A stretch of DNA of 64,000 nucleotides from an uncultured Prevotellaceae bacterium (GCA_946410305.1 CAMJZV010000008.1:36991-100990); one strand, 5' to 3'. Numbered from the stretch's first letter, positions 34,130-42,452 are shown. Notes: generated by a model not told the origin, from the sequence alone. Numbers and translations are program-made.

Positions 34130-34432
34130 TCATTGCTTTTGAAAGACTCTGGCTTCTGGATCCGTTTGGCAGGAGTAGATGTCAATAATCAGAATCACAT
34201 TGTCTCTAATCTGATAATCAATAGCAAATCGTTCCACAAACAATATCCTAACACCAGGAAAGTCTGTAAGACGACCTATCTCTGGCATAGCAGATGCAAG
34301 CTTTATCTGCTTATGAATCATCTTCAGCAATTTCTTACTGAAGCGATTACTTCCATTGCGTTCATCAAAGTAGTTGAGAATGTCCTCCAAACTATCAAAG
34401 AACTGGGGACTATAGCTGATTTCTAAAGCCAT
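34130..34432 (-). CDS. RelE/ParE-family toxin (second pair)
   Basis: The 100-residue protein has the ParE/RelE fold pattern: EISYSPQFFDSLEDILNYF, a central PEIGR turn, and strands VRILFVERFAIDYQI and ILIIDIYSCQTDP. It follows its antitoxin with a 10-base overlap, meaning coupled translation. Mode of action (gyrase or mRNA) not determinable. It is a different lineage from the pair at 5.2-5.8 kb. Confidence 0.85.
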   Translation of the reverse strand: MALEISYSPQFFDSLEDILNYFDERNGSNRFSKKLLKMIHKQIKLASAMPEIGRLTDFPGVRILFVERFAIDYQIRDNVILIIDIYSCQTDPEARVFQKQ

Positions 34433-34722
34433 TTAGCAAATCTCTCTTTAAAATCAGCTTCAGAGAAGCACTTGTCATCCTCATAATCACGCTCAGCCTT
34501 CACGACTGCATCTCTCATTTCCGGAGTCAGTTTGATTCTGCCAAACTCATCAGCCTTGAAAGATTCCTCCTTTGCCACATCCTTGCTGAGACATGCGATT
34601 AAAGCTACCTTGTCAGGCTGACTCAATTTCATTACCTGACTAAGGAGTCCGCTCTTTCTAACGTTCTCACTCAGCAATGCTGCGGCAGGCTCCGCTGCTA
34701 TCATGATGTCGTTCTCTTCCAT
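34423..34722 (-). CDS. Probable antitoxin of the second RelE/ParE pair
   Basis: A 99-residue acidic protein with helical segments and a C-terminal AERDYEDDKCFSEADFKERFAKW tail, resembling the toxin-binding tails of RelB/ParD-like antitoxins. The start at 34722 is chosen because a TATCTTTG -7 box (minus, 34744-34751, with CAAA 20 bases up) predicts transcription from about 34737; the longer open frame begins inside this promoter. Confidence 0.7.
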   Translation of the reverse strand: MEENDIMIAAEPAAALLSENVRKSGLLSQVMKLSQPDKVALIACLSKDVAKEESFKADEFGRIKLTPEMRDAVVKAERDYEDDKCFSEADFKERFAKWL

Positions 34723-34743
34723 CTTTATTCTAATTTCTTGGCG

Positions 34744-34775
34744 CAAAGATACAAAGTATTTTCCAATTCTCCAAA
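34744..34775 (-). promoter_or_regulatory. Promoter of the second toxin-antitoxin pair
   Basis: Minus-strand TTTG (34772-34775), 20 bases, TATCTTTG (34744-34751). Confidence 0.6.
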
Positions 34776-34817
34776 TTTACATTGCAAAAGGTTCGGATGA
34801 CATTCTTACAAGATACA

Positions 34818-34900
34818 ACCTTACAGAAGATTTTGTAAGAAAACAAGTATCACGCTCACGCGCAAGCCATTGATATACTGTGCAATAAGTGTGAACTCTA
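34818..34900. repeat. Dispersed ~80-bp repeat, copy 1
   Basis: ACCTTACAGAAGATTTT ... CACGCTCACGCGCAAG ... CATTGATA ... GTGCAATAAGTGTGAAC recurs at 44603-44685 with the same order and spacing. The 3' part has inverted ends in copy 2 (TTCACA...TGTGAA). No coding potential; its right edge meets the HepT remnant. Confidence 0.6.
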
Positions 34901-35014
34901 TTTTTCAACTTGTTCAGAATCATTCAAGTTCTTAATGAAAAAGCGGATGGCATCCTTTAACGGAGATATCTCGTTCTTGATAATCCAAAGAATTTGTGAA
35001 GTTTTCAGAAGATA
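34898..35014 (-). pseudogene. HepT (HEPN toxin) C-terminal remnant
   Basis: A 38-codon minus-strand frame overlapping the end of the nucleotidyltransferase gene reads LKTSQILWIIKNEIS then PLKDAIRFFIKNLND. This resembles the last helices of DUF86/HepT proteins, typically ...LEIVWNIIKNDLPELKEQI. HepT normally follows mntA as its paired toxin. The catalytic R-x4-6-H motif and most of the fold are missing, so the toxin is dead. There is no start codon of its own. Confidence 0.55.
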
Positions 35015-35298
35015 AAGATTCCATCCTTTAAAATGCGTTTTCTTAATCGAGGATTTAAGTTCTGATGGTTGCGAATAATGTCGACAGAAGAGCCTGTTGC
35101 ATCTTCCAAGAATCCCTTTGCATCCATTAGCAAGAATGGGTTAGGTGCCTCTGTGTCAACAAACAAATCGATATCGCTGCCTTCTTTCTGCTCGCCTCTT
35201 GCCGTTGAGCCAAATAGGGACAAAGACGTTATGCCATACTTCTCTTTCAGTATGCCAGTATACTTCTTTAATAGGGTGATACATTCGTCTTTTGTCAT
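35005..35298 (-). CDS. MntA-type nucleotidyltransferase (antitoxin of a HepT/MntA pair)
   Basis: The 97-residue protein is a minimal nucleotidyltransferase: helix KKYTGILKEKYGI, the GSTARGEQKEGSDIDLFVD motif (Gly-Ser and two catalytic Asp), then a helix and VDIIR. MntA proteins silence HepT RNases by adding AMP to a tyrosine. Here only a HepT stub follows, so the protein may be an orphan. TATCTTTG on the minus strand (35321-35328) predicts a start about 16 bases before the ATG. Confidence 0.88.
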   Translation of the reverse strand: MTKDECITLLKKYTGILKEKYGITSLSLFGSTARGEQKEGSDIDLFVDTEAPNPFLLMDAKGFLEDATGSSVDIIRNHQNLNPRLRKRILKDGIFIF

Positions 35299-35434
35299 AT
35301 TAGCTACTATTAATTCGTTGCAAAGATAAAAAGATTATCCGAACATTCCAAATAAAACAGAAAGATTTTCAATCTCTGTCAAAGAATCCCCTGTCACAAT
35401 AGAGTTCCTTTGCTGATTTATTTCAAAATCCACA

Positions 35435-35465
35435 CAAAAAACGGAAGCCGACTGACGGCTTCCGT
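35435..35465 (-). terminator. Terminator of the DUF4419 / lipoprotein unit
   Basis: ACGGAAGCCG and CGGCTTCCGT form a perfect 10-bp stem with a 5-base loop; on the minus strand it is followed by TTTTTTG. The rest of 35299-35550 shows no gene. Confidence 0.8.
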
Positions 35466-35550
35466 TTCCTGATTTATTTTATCTGTTGCCTTTTGCTCTA
35501 TTATGGGTTTTACACAACATCTGGCAATTGCTGATGTTAGTAGAACCTCC

Positions 35551-35745
35551 CTAATGGAACAGGTACCTGGTACCTGTTTTTATACGCTCGATGTGCCACG
35601 TGCCCACGATGAACGGCGTGTATTGCTCCCGCAGTTGCTCCGTCTTTTCGTGTGCCTCTGAGTCAGCCCATTGAGGTTCGTCGCTGCTGCAAGAATTAAG
35701 AGATATTGCTATAAACAATATAGATAGAATGTTCTTTGCTCTCAT
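35551..35745 (-). pseudogene. Truncated lipoprotein (lipocalin-like N-terminus)
   Basis: A 64-residue frame with signal peptide and lipobox L-N-S-C, then EQYTPFIVGTWHIERIK, which looks like the first strand of a lipocalin-like domain, and an abrupt end (GTRYLFH). The break coincides with the 19-base palindrome ACAGGTACCAGGTACCTGT (about 35561-35579). The start overlaps the DUF4419 stop (ATGA). Most likely a gene cut off by a small deletion or rearrangement. Confidence 0.6.
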
Positions 35746-37148
35746 TTCAAAATACTACATTGGGGAAAACGCTTTCTTATAGCAGCTTTCTCTGAATCAT
35801 TCATTTCTCCTTTTATCGTGAAACGATCTATTATCAGTTTGTCCATCCATTCTGGTAAAACCACTTTTCCGGTAAATACAAGCTCAAGCGTCTTGATATG
35901 ACCCAGTTGAGACAGCATTTCCGGCACTTCCTGGATGCGAAGGTGTATGCCCCAGTCATTGTTATTCTTTTTGAGTTCCTTCAAGGTATCATCATCACTT
36001 TCTGCCACACGAACGAGCCATCCCAATTTGGGAATCAGCATATTGCTTGTCGTGTCAACCTTTGCTCCGACAAAACCTGCCCATAGTTCCATCGGTGTTT
36101 CACTGATGAGATTTCCGTTCGCCGGATCGACTACTCGATATTTGAAATTGACTCGAACATATTCTGAAGGCATTTCCTTGGTATGCTTTACCTTGTCAAG
36201 AGTCTGACCGCTCTCATCTGGAAAGAACTTCAGCAACCAGCCATCGAGTTCTGTAGGATTGTCAGGGCTACATGCTCCGCCTTTAAGCTCAGTGATGTTC
36301 TGCTTTTTGACTATACTTTTCCAAAAAGCCTGATTAGGCTGTCCATTAGCTGCCTGAATAAATTCATTTAGTATTGGTTCCAGAGTGTTTACCCAGGATT
36401 CAAGGCCATACTGTTTCAGACACTTCGTCTTTTCGAGTACGCGTTGCCAGTCCTCAACTGTTCCTTGCAATGTGATGGTTGGAATGCCACAAGCGATGCG
36501 ATAAACAATGTACTCAAAATAAGACTTTACACTTTCCATCAGTGTAATCTGTGATGCCACACGTTCGACAGAGCCTGTAGTCGTGAAGTCGGAGATAATA
36601 TTCTTGGCAATGCCGTCTTTGGTGTATTTGTCTATCTGTGACGAGAAATCGTCAATCAGCGATGGCCAGTCAACATTTTCGGTTAACAAGTCTTTGTTCG
36701 TTAAAATAGCCAAGTCCATTTTCCCCTCGTGGTTTACCAATTTGGGACGCAGTTCTTCTGCGTGTGCATTCACGTATCGGGCAAAGCCCTGACTTATAAC
36801 AAGCCAAACCATATCAGGTGAGAGCGTTACTGATTGGTGATTTGCATAGGCATCGACAACACATCTGTAGAAAGCATCCTTCCCCATGTGCCTAAGGTTA
36901 TTTTCATCAGAAAAACTCGTAGCAATAATACGCTGTGCATCTTTTGGGATTTGTTCTTCAGACAGAATGTACTTGGCAATACTTTCTCCAGTATACAGAC
37001 GCATAAATGGGTTGTCAAAAGGAGTAAGATTCTCATCTACGATGAAGGTAATACTCCCATCGGTTCGATTCGTAATTTTGTTGCTGCCTGCATAACCTGC
37101 TATTGTTACAAAGGCGAGCAGGGCGGTGATGATAGTTTTCTTGTTCAT
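35742..37148 (-). CDS. DUF4419-family exported protein
   Basis: The 468-residue protein has a signal peptide (IITALLAFVTIAGYAG) and matches DUF4419: MVWLVISQGFARYVNAHAEELR, the ITLMESVKSYFEYIV region with GIPTITLQGTVEDWQRV, and ELWAGFVGAKVD. DUF4419 proteins are widespread in fungi and Bacteroidota but have no known function. It is coupled to a truncated lipoprotein downstream, suggesting a former two-gene envelope unit. Confidence 0.82.
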   Translation of the reverse strand: MNKKTIITALLAFVTIAGYAGSNKITNRTDGSITFIVDENLTPFDNPFMRLYTGESIAKYILSEEQIPKDAQRIIATSFSDENNLRHMGKDAFYRCVVDAYANHQSVTLSPDMVWLVISQGFARYVNAHAEELRPKLVNHEGKMDLAILTNKDLLTENVDWPSLIDDFSSQIDKYTKDGIAKNIISDFTTTGSVERVASQITLMESVKSYFEYIVYRIACGIPTITLQGTVEDWQRVLEKTKCLKQYGLESWVNTLEPILNEFIQAANGQPNQAFWKSIVKKQNITELKGGACSPDNPTELDGWLLKFFPDESGQTLDKVKHTKEMPSEYVRVNFKYRVVDPANGNLISETPMELWAGFVGAKVDTTSNMLIPKLGWLVRVAESDDDTLKELKKNNNDWGIHLRIQEVPEMLSQLGHIKTLELVFTGKVVLPEWMDKLIIDRFTIKGEMNDSEKAAIRKRFPQCSILK

Positions 37149-37197
37149 TATTTCTTTTTTGTTATTTGTCGTTACCTATTTATATATACACCGTAAT

Positions 37198-37387
37198 CGC
37201 AGAAATATGACGCTGCGGGGCGTTAATTCTTCTTAACCGCAAGGCATAAAAACGGCGCGAGTCTGATTTCGCATCCGATTCAGAGGCATCGCCAAACGCC
37301 GTTCTCGTAGATACAAGTCTCAGCCCGCGCCTAAACGCGAGCATCGACTCTTTTCTTCTCACGAGATATTTTGGCGAAATTTCTGTT
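37198..37387. other. Non-coding insert next to the truncated yjdF-like gene
   Basis: A GC-richer stretch than its flanks with many short palindromes (AAACGGCGCG...GCCAAACGCCG, GCCCGCGCCTAAACGCG). A minus-strand frame crosses it, but the translation is Arg/Ser-rich and unlike a folded protein, and no promoter or start fits. It probably is a repeat or insertion fragment that disrupted the neighbouring gene. Confidence 0.35.
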
Positions 37388-37582
37388 TCAATCACAGGGA
37401 CTGGTTTCCGCAAATGCAGACATTGGCATATGGTCATGCCGTAAATCCACGAAAAGCGGTATTAACAAGAGTAGTGTTCCTGCATGCTGCAGGAACTGTT
37501 CGTGCGGGTAGACAGGATTGATACAAGTGACAATAGCAGCCACTATAATGAAGATTATTAATATGAGCTTTAACTTATGCAT
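37388..37582 (-). pseudogene. Truncated YjdF-like (DUF2238) membrane protein
   Basis: The 64-residue frame encodes one membrane helix (LKLILIIFIIVAAIVTCINP) and YPHEQFLQHAGTLLLLIPL, matching the start of YjdF-type inner-membrane proteins (about 200 residues), which have the I-x-P-x-Y-P...L-Q-H...T-x-L-L-L-I pattern. After MPMSAFA the frame is replaced by ETSPCD and a stop. The longer open frame begins with GTG; ATG at 37582 is preferred. Confidence 0.6.
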
Positions 37583-37597
37583 TATCACAATTATTGT

Positions 37598-37921
37598 TTA
37601 CCTATTATTTGCAGCATAAAGGTTTGCAGCCTTCTCTATCACGTTGATAGCTTCCGCTGACTGCTTGTTCCTGTAATACAACTTTGCGCTGAAAGCAAAC
37701 TGTTTGATGTAAGTGCTATCCGTTTCACCATACAGCGATTTCAAAATGACGAGTTCACGCTCCTTGGCTTTGATGGCATCGTCATATCGTTTCTGGTCCA
37801 TCAACTTGATGGTAATAGCATTCAACTTGTCCGCCTGTTCCTTACTTATCTCGTCAGTTTGCGACCAGGCGGAAAGCAAGCTCAGTAGCGTGACCAACGT
37901 CAATATTGTTCTTTTCATCAT
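37598..37921 (-). CDS. Short exported TPR-like protein, probably truncated
   Basis: From the double ATG at 37921/37918 the 107-residue product has a signal peptide (TILTLVTLLSLLSAWSQ) and one and a half tetratricopeptide-like repeats (AITIKLMDQKRYDDAIKAKERELVILKSLYG and YRNKQSAEAINVIEKAANLYA). Full-length TPR relatives carry more repeats, often followed by a CHAT domain, so the end at AANNR is probably premature. A TACCTTTG box on the minus strand (37942-37949) lies 21 bases before the start. The frame is open further up to about 38152, with another start possible at 37983. Confidence 0.5.
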   Translation of the reverse strand: MMKRTILTLVTLLSLLSAWSQTDEISKEQADKLNAITIKLMDQKRYDDAIKAKERELVILKSLYGETDSTYIKQFAFSAKLYYRNKQSAEAINVIEKAANLYAANNR

Positions 37922-38100
37922 CGATTGTTTATTTAATTCTGCAAAGGTAACCATTTCTTTCGATATAATCATACTCTTTTTCATCGTTCGTTCTTTTTTT
38001 AATAACGGAGTCGTCAGCTGCCTGTCATTTGCGCCCCTTGACACCAACTGGCGACTCCATTCCTTTGGATTAACACTCTTGATTGATAAGTATGTCGATG

Positions 38101-38155
38101 CAAAGGTACAAAAGAAAAACAGCTTTGTCAAGAGGCAATACGCTATTGACACAGA
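38101..38155 (-). promoter_or_regulatory. Shared promoter module, copy 1
   Basis: On the minus strand TACCTTTG (38101-38108) is preceded, 20 bases up, by TTG inside a 34-base stretch (38122-38155) that is identical at 44472-44505, at the same distance from the same -7 box. The repeated block contains TGTCAA and TTGACA as inverted halves. The 200 bases to the right, up to the hydrolase gene, hold no gene. Confidence 0.6.
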
Positions 38156-38314
38156 ATAGGAGAGTCAAAATACTACAAATCAAGCAGATAGCAAATTCGT
38201 CTGTAGGCCGATTGACACATCTGCAATGCGCTCAAAGGGCCCATTGAAATCAATAAACTCCTAATAAAACACAAAAGAATCCTCCGTATCGCTGGTGGTA
38301 TGGAAGATTTTTCG

Positions 38315-38322
38315 TATCTTCG
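38315..38322 (+). promoter_or_regulatory. Probable -7 box of the hydrolase gene
   Basis: TATCTTCG is one mismatch from TAnnTTTG and lies 34 bases before the ATG. Confidence 0.4.
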
Positions 38323-38356
38323 CAGCAGATTTAATAATAGGAAACTCCTGATTATT

Positions 38357-39004
38357 ATGAAGAAAATACTATTCTTACATGGGTTCTATGCCAGTGGCCA
38401 GTGTGTGCCTGCTATAGCATTGAAGGAGGCCCTAAAAGACAAGGTAGAGGTGCTGACGCCAGACCTGCCAATGCATCCGAAGGAAGCTGTCAACTATATC
38501 CGTGACTTGATAGACCGTGAGAAGCCTGATGTATTGGTGGGCAATAGTTGTGGCTCGTTCTATGCGCAGATGATAGCCTCAACACTCGGCCTGCCGGCAT
38601 TGCTGGGCAATCCACATTTTAAGATGACTGAATTCCTGAAGCCACGAATTGGCGCACATCAATATAAATCGCCACGCAAAGATGGCCAGCAGGACTTCAT
38701 AATCGATGAAAAGCTAATTGCCGAGTTTACAGAGATGGAGGCACACCAGTTTGACACCTACATTCCAGCCTATAAGGATCGTATTTGGGGCATCTTCGGT
38801 GAACAAGACACGCTGGCACATTATGAGCCACTATTCCTACAGTACTACTCTCACTCGTTTCATTTCCCTGGTGGCCACACGCCTACAGCCGAGGAAGTAC
38901 ACAAGTACTATGTACCACTGATTGAGAAGATGACAAATAAGCTTAAAGAAATGGAAGCAGAATATGAAGAAAAGGAAAAAGGTTTTTGCAAGAAAAATAG
39001 GTAA
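38357..39004 (+). CDS. Small alpha/beta hydrolase (YqiA/UPF0227-like)
   Basis: The 215-residue protein starts ILFLHGFYASG (oxyanion strand-loop), has the nucleophile elbow GNSCGS with Ser64, an acid in GEQDTL and a final His in GGHTPTAEE. This is the arrangement of YqiA/YcfP-type esterases. The C-terminal 25 residues are very Lys/Glu-rich and end in KGFCKKNR, encoded by DNA (GAAAAAGGTTTTTGCA) that recurs elsewhere in the window (about 40043), so the end of the gene may have been altered by repeat DNA. The chosen ATG starts the first strand; 19 more codons are open upstream. Confidence 0.85.
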   Translation: MKKILFLHGFYASGQCVPAIALKEALKDKVEVLTPDLPMHPKEAVNYIRDLIDREKPDVLVGNSCGSFYAQMIASTLGLPALLGNPHFKMTEFLKPRIGAHQYKSPRKDGQQDFIIDEKLIAEFTEMEAHQFDTYIPAYKDRIWGIFGEQDTLAHYEPLFLQYYSHSFHFPGGHTPTAEEVHKYYVPLIEKMTNKLKEMEAEYEEKEKGFCKKNR

Positions 39005-39008
39005 AAAC

Positions 39009-39078
39009 TTGCCGCTATCGGCAAAAAGTAGTATATTTGCAGTTGAAAACTAACTAATAACTTGCCGATAGAAGGCAA
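39009..39078 (+). promoter_or_regulatory. Promoter with twin operator-like palindromes upstream of fic
   Basis: TTGCCGCTATCGGCAA (39009-39024) is a palindrome with 6-bp arms whose first TTG serves as -33 box; 20 bases later TATATTTG (39032-39039) is the -7 box. A second TTGCC...GGCAA inverted repeat (39062-39078) lies in the leader. Binding of a dimer to both would block transcription. The fic product has an N-terminal HTH and is the natural candidate. Confidence 0.6.
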
Positions 39079-39098
39079 TGGTGAGTACTATTTGACCG

Positions 39099-39989
39099 AT
39101 GGAGTATATATCAGTAATGCAATTTGCCGAGAAATATGGCATTTCGGAGCGAACGGCTCGCAACTATTGTGCGAACGGAAAGATTGATGGTGCATTTCTC
39201 GTTGGCAAGACGTGGAACATCCCAGCCGATGCTGCTATGCCACAGCGAGGTGCTGGCAAGAAGAAGATGTCACCTCTATTGGCAGTACTGCGAGAACAGA
39301 AAGAGGCGAGGCTGAAGGGTGGTATCTATCATCGTACACAGATTGACCTGACTTATAACTCCAATCATATAGAAGGTAGTCGCCTGACGCACGATCAGAC
39401 ACGCTATATCTTTGAGACGAACACCATTGGCATTACCGATGAATCCGTCAATGTTGACGACATTGTTGAAACAGTTAACCACTTCCGATGTATCGACTAT
39501 ATCATTGACCATACAGGGGACTCGTTGACAGAGGGTTTCATCAAACAACTCCATCTACTATTGAAGAGTGGCACATCAGATAGCCGAAAGGACTGGTTTG
39601 CTGTTGGCGATTATAAACGACTGCCAAACGAAGTCGGCGGACAGGAGACTTGTTCTCCTAAGGAGGTGCATCAGCAGATGAAGGCTTTGCTCTTCACCTA
39701 TAATCACAACAAGCGAAAGACGCTGGAAGACATCATCGATTTCCATGTACGTTTTGAACAGATTCATCCTTTCCAGGACGGCAATGGTCGTGTTGGCCGT
39801 TTGCTCCTATTCAAGGAGTGTCTGGCTAATGGTATTGTCCCTTTCATTATCACCGACGAGCTTAAAATGTTCTATTATCGTGGCTTAAAAGAGTGGGGCC
39901 ACATCAACGGTTTCCTTATGGATACCTGTCTGACGGCTCAAGACCAGTACAAGTTATTGCTCAACTATTTCAAGATTGCGTATAAATAA
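39099..39989 (+). CDS. Fic-family AMP transferase with N-terminal HTH
   Basis: The 296-residue protein has a MerR/excisionase-like helix-turn-helix (EYISVMQFAEKYGISERTAR, about 1-45), an inhibitory helix with the S-x-x-x-E-G motif (Ser88 to Gly93) placed N-terminal to the Fic core (class II), and the catalytic loop HPFQDGNGRVGR (223-234) complete with His223. Fic enzymes transfer AMP or other nucleotide parts to hydroxyl groups of proteins. The HTH and palindromes at its promoter suggest self-regulation. No separate antitoxin is seen, as expected when the inhibitory helix is built in. Confidence 0.93.
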   Translation: MEYISVMQFAEKYGISERTARNYCANGKIDGAFLVGKTWNIPADAAMPQRGAGKKKMSPLLAVLREQKEARLKGGIYHRTQIDLTYNSNHIEGSRLTHDQTRYIFETNTIGITDESVNVDDIVETVNHFRCIDYIIDHTGDSLTEGFIKQLHLLLKSGTSDSRKDWFAVGDYKRLPNEVGGQETCSPKEVHQQMKALLFTYNHNKRKTLEDIIDFHVRFEQIHPFQDGNGRVGRLLLFKECLANGIVPFIITDELKMFYYRGLKEWGHINGFLMDTCLTAQDQYKLLLNYFKIAYK

Positions 39990-40012
39990 TGGAGGGCACA
40001 GGCAGCTTTTTA

Positions 40013-40120
40013 CTATTTCTAACAAACTGCCAAGGGATAGAAAAAGGTTTTTGCACGAAAACTATTAACCTATTAACATGGCATGCCTCAAACCCTTTAC
40101 ACATCGGAGCTTGAGGCATG
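40013..40120. repeat. Orphan repeat sequence and 10-bp hairpin after fic
   Basis: ATTTCTAACAAACTGCCAAGG followed by GATAGAAAAAGG recalls the promoter-upstream sequence at 42324-42354, but lacks a -7 box here. CATGCCTCAA (40082-40091) and TTGAGGCATG (40111-40120) form a perfect stem with a 19-base loop and no T-run. Confidence 0.45.
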
Positions 40121-40174
40121 TTAAATGTTCGCCAAACTATTAATATACATGGAATATGCATTGGAATCAATGCG

Positions 40175-40561
40175 TCAGAGGGACAGACTCTCTGAGCACT
40201 CTTCTTTAGTATTCAAGCCATTCATTAGTGTGCGGAGATCCTTTTTAATCTTTAGGCGAGCAAAATGATTACCTGCCCTACGATCAATTCTTAATCGTGA
40301 ACTTTGTACTTCTGTTTCGCCCAAGTGGTCTCTCTGATCCGCTACTCTCGGTTTGCCTTTAAACCATTGTTTTAGACCAGTTGCTTTCGTTCCTGATGGG
40401 TGTCTGGTATGTTGGGCTTTTGCCTTTGAGTAAGCATTGAAAAATTGAGCTTCAGTGGCTAAAGTCGTTACGCCACTCTCAGCAGATAGCTTTTCTTGTG
40501 ATTGAATAATATTGTAAATCTTTTGCTTAAATGCCTTTTTTGTATGATATGTTTTACTCAT
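40175..40561 (-). CDS. Hypothetical basic protein
   Basis: A 128-residue frame with a Lys/Arg/Gln-rich composition, no membrane segment and no recognised motif. The middle (RHPSGTKATGLKQWFKGKP) is Gly/Pro-rich and the end is acidic. No convincing promoter precedes it. It could be a real accessory gene or a fragment; composition is protein-like but the evidence is thin. Confidence 0.4.
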   Translation of the reverse strand: MSKTYHTKKAFKQKIYNIIQSQEKLSAESGVTTLATEAQFFNAYSKAKAQHTRHPSGTKATGLKQWFKGKPRVADQRDHLGETEVQSSRLRIDRRAGNHFARLKIKKDLRTLMNGLNTKEECSESLSL

Positions 40562-40604
40562 TGTTTTATTTCAGTATTGTAATAATTGGGGTTTATGTAA
40601 TCTA

Positions 40605-42242
40605 CTACTTTTTCTTAAACAGCTGGAAATCTGAGAACCTGATGACATCTGTCACAATGGTATCATCAATGCTGATACTATGGAGTACCATCATAAGCGA
40701 GTCATTACGATAGGTGAGCAGTTGCTCAGGATGATGCAGCAGCATCGTGTCCTTCTTAATCATCGCATTGATGGGGTATTCAAGGACGACAGCGCCCTTA
40801 TCTCGGCTAACGGTGAAAATTCCATTTTCGAAATCACAATCATAATCCTTCTCAGGAAGCATAATGGTGTAGTCACCTAACTCTACAGGCTTTCTCCTGA
40901 TATATGTGTTGTCACTAATATAGACAGTGTCAGTATTATTGGCATAGTTGAAGCTATATTCCGAATGCGACCATTTGCCGTATTTTGCCTCAAATTCCTT
41001 GTCGCCCATTTCATCGCGTACATACTTGATGACGCTGGTGACATCCTTGTATCGCTCGCATAGCATACTGTCCTGCTTGATACTCCAAGTGTCAAGATCA
41101 TCGTTCAACTTACCTGTTTTGGCATCCGTCAGCTTCAGTTCGCTTATGAGTTGCACGAATCGTTGCTTCTGACAACGGAAGCCGATGCTTTTGGCGGATA
41201 TGCCTGGAATGTAGGTGAAGAGGATGATAGCCGCACCAAAGATGAGCGCCATAAGCTGATAGCGACGGGTGAGTTTACGGAACAGCATCAAGACAAAGAG
41301 CGTCATCAGCAAACCTGCCACCATCAGGTAGAAACGGCTTTCAGTAAAGCTATAGAGACGGATGCGATAGATGGAACCTATCCAATACATGATGAGTGGT
41401 GGAATGGCTATCAGCGTGAAACGGTTGTAGAACCAGTCGTAATAACGCTGACTGAGTATCGACTGTGCCACGCGACCTACCAATGTAGCCGTGATGAAGG
41501 CCATTACCATCCAAGCTACTCCGCCTTTGGGCAAGTCCCACTCGAAGACTATCTTTATAAAATAGGTATAGAGGATGACGGTATAGATGATAACGGCTGG
41601 CGAGAGGATGAAGTTTAGAATGAGCCTGAGAATCTTGAAGGGTTCTGTAACCTCGTCCTCGTTCTGACGAATCAGCGTGCAACATACCTGCGGAGCCAGC
41701 ACAAACCAGATAAACTGGATGATATGTTCATAGAGATGCTTGGGCTCATCAATGCCGAAGATGTAGAAGAACGAGGCCACAATAGCTATCACCGCTAAAT
41801 TGAGAATGAGGGTAATGAGTAAGCCGAAGAACATCTGAGTGACCACATGCAGAGCATGAGCCGCAAACGGACGATTGTTCATCCGCTTGTTGCCTACTAT
41901 CAATAGAATACCTGCTAAGACATAGGTGAATCCAAAACCGTAAGTCCACAGGAATGGCTTCAGGTCGATAGCCATCAGGGGCAGGAAGAGGAAGGATGAG
42001 GCGATGTAGGCCCAGCGATTGACACGATGAAACCAGAATGTCAGTACCATCAGGGGTGCGAAGAGCCAGAGTATATCGCCGTTGACGTCACTCTCCCATT
42101 GTTTCAACGCTTCATTATAGTGATTGGTCTCATTATCCCATACTGCAATGATAAAGAACACTATTCCCAAGGCGAACTCAACAGGAAAACGCCGTGGGCT
42201 TTGTAGCAATTGCTGTATCAATGATTTCAGTTTTCTATTCAT
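40605..42242 (-). CDS. DUF4153 multi-spanning membrane protein
   Basis: The 545-residue protein has about ten hydrophobic segments in its first 390 residues, including the DUF4153-type NNRPFAAHALHVVTQMFFGL and FILSPAVIIYTVILYTYFIKI...LPKGGVAWMV regions, followed by a soluble C-terminal domain (about 390-545). DUF4153 function is unknown. ATG at 42242 was chosen because a TACTTTTG -7 box on the minus strand (42314-42321) predicts a start downstream of the longer frame's first codon. Confidence 0.82.
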   Translation of the reverse strand: MNRKLKSLIQQLLQSPRRFPVEFALGIVFFIIAVWDNETNHYNEALKQWESDVNGDILWLFAPLMVLTFWFHRVNRWAYIASSFLFLPLMAIDLKPFLWTYGFGFTYVLAGILLIVGNKRMNNRPFAAHALHVVTQMFFGLLITLILNLAVIAIVASFFYIFGIDEPKHLYEHIIQFIWFVLAPQVCCTLIRQNEDEVTEPFKILRLILNFILSPAVIIYTVILYTYFIKIVFEWDLPKGGVAWMVMAFITATLVGRVAQSILSQRYYDWFYNRFTLIAIPPLIMYWIGSIYRIRLYSFTESRFYLMVAGLLMTLFVLMLFRKLTRRYQLMALIFGAAIILFTYIPGISAKSIGFRCQKQRFVQLISELKLTDAKTGKLNDDLDTWSIKQDSMLCERYKDVTSVIKYVRDEMGDKEFEAKYGKWSHSEYSFNYANNTDTVYISDNTYIRRKPVELGDYTIMLPEKDYDCDFENGIFTVSRDKGAVVLEYPINAMIKKDTMLLHHPEQLLTYRNDSLMMVLHSISIDDTIVTDVIRFSDFQLFKKK

Positions 42243-42313
42243 TTTTATGGAGCATATTTTTAATATTCTCGAGTAACTCGTCCCTGATTGCTTGGTTAAT
42301 GCTTGTATTCTGC

Positions 42314-42354
42314 AAAAGTACAACATTTCTAACAAACAGCCAAGGAAAAGAAAA
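42314..42354 (-). promoter_or_regulatory. Promoter of the DUF4153 gene with repeated upstream sequence
   Basis: TACTTTTG on the minus strand, 20 bases, TTG; upstream of it a TTTTTCTTTTCCTTGGCTG stretch resembles the one upstream of the gene at 42453-43334 and the orphan copy near 40013. Confidence 0.5.
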
Positions 42355-42452
42355 AAAGTTTCTCACGACATGTACTAAACTTGGGGTTCACATCAAACCT
42401 GATGGTCTCTACGCAAATGGCTCTTGATGCAGGATAGAACCCCATGATTTAC

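Noticed and set aside
37180..37437. Minus-strand open frame of 85 codons
   Set aside because: Arg/Ser-rich, spans the end of a truncated gene and a GC-rich insert, and has no promoter or domain; kept only as a non-coding insert.
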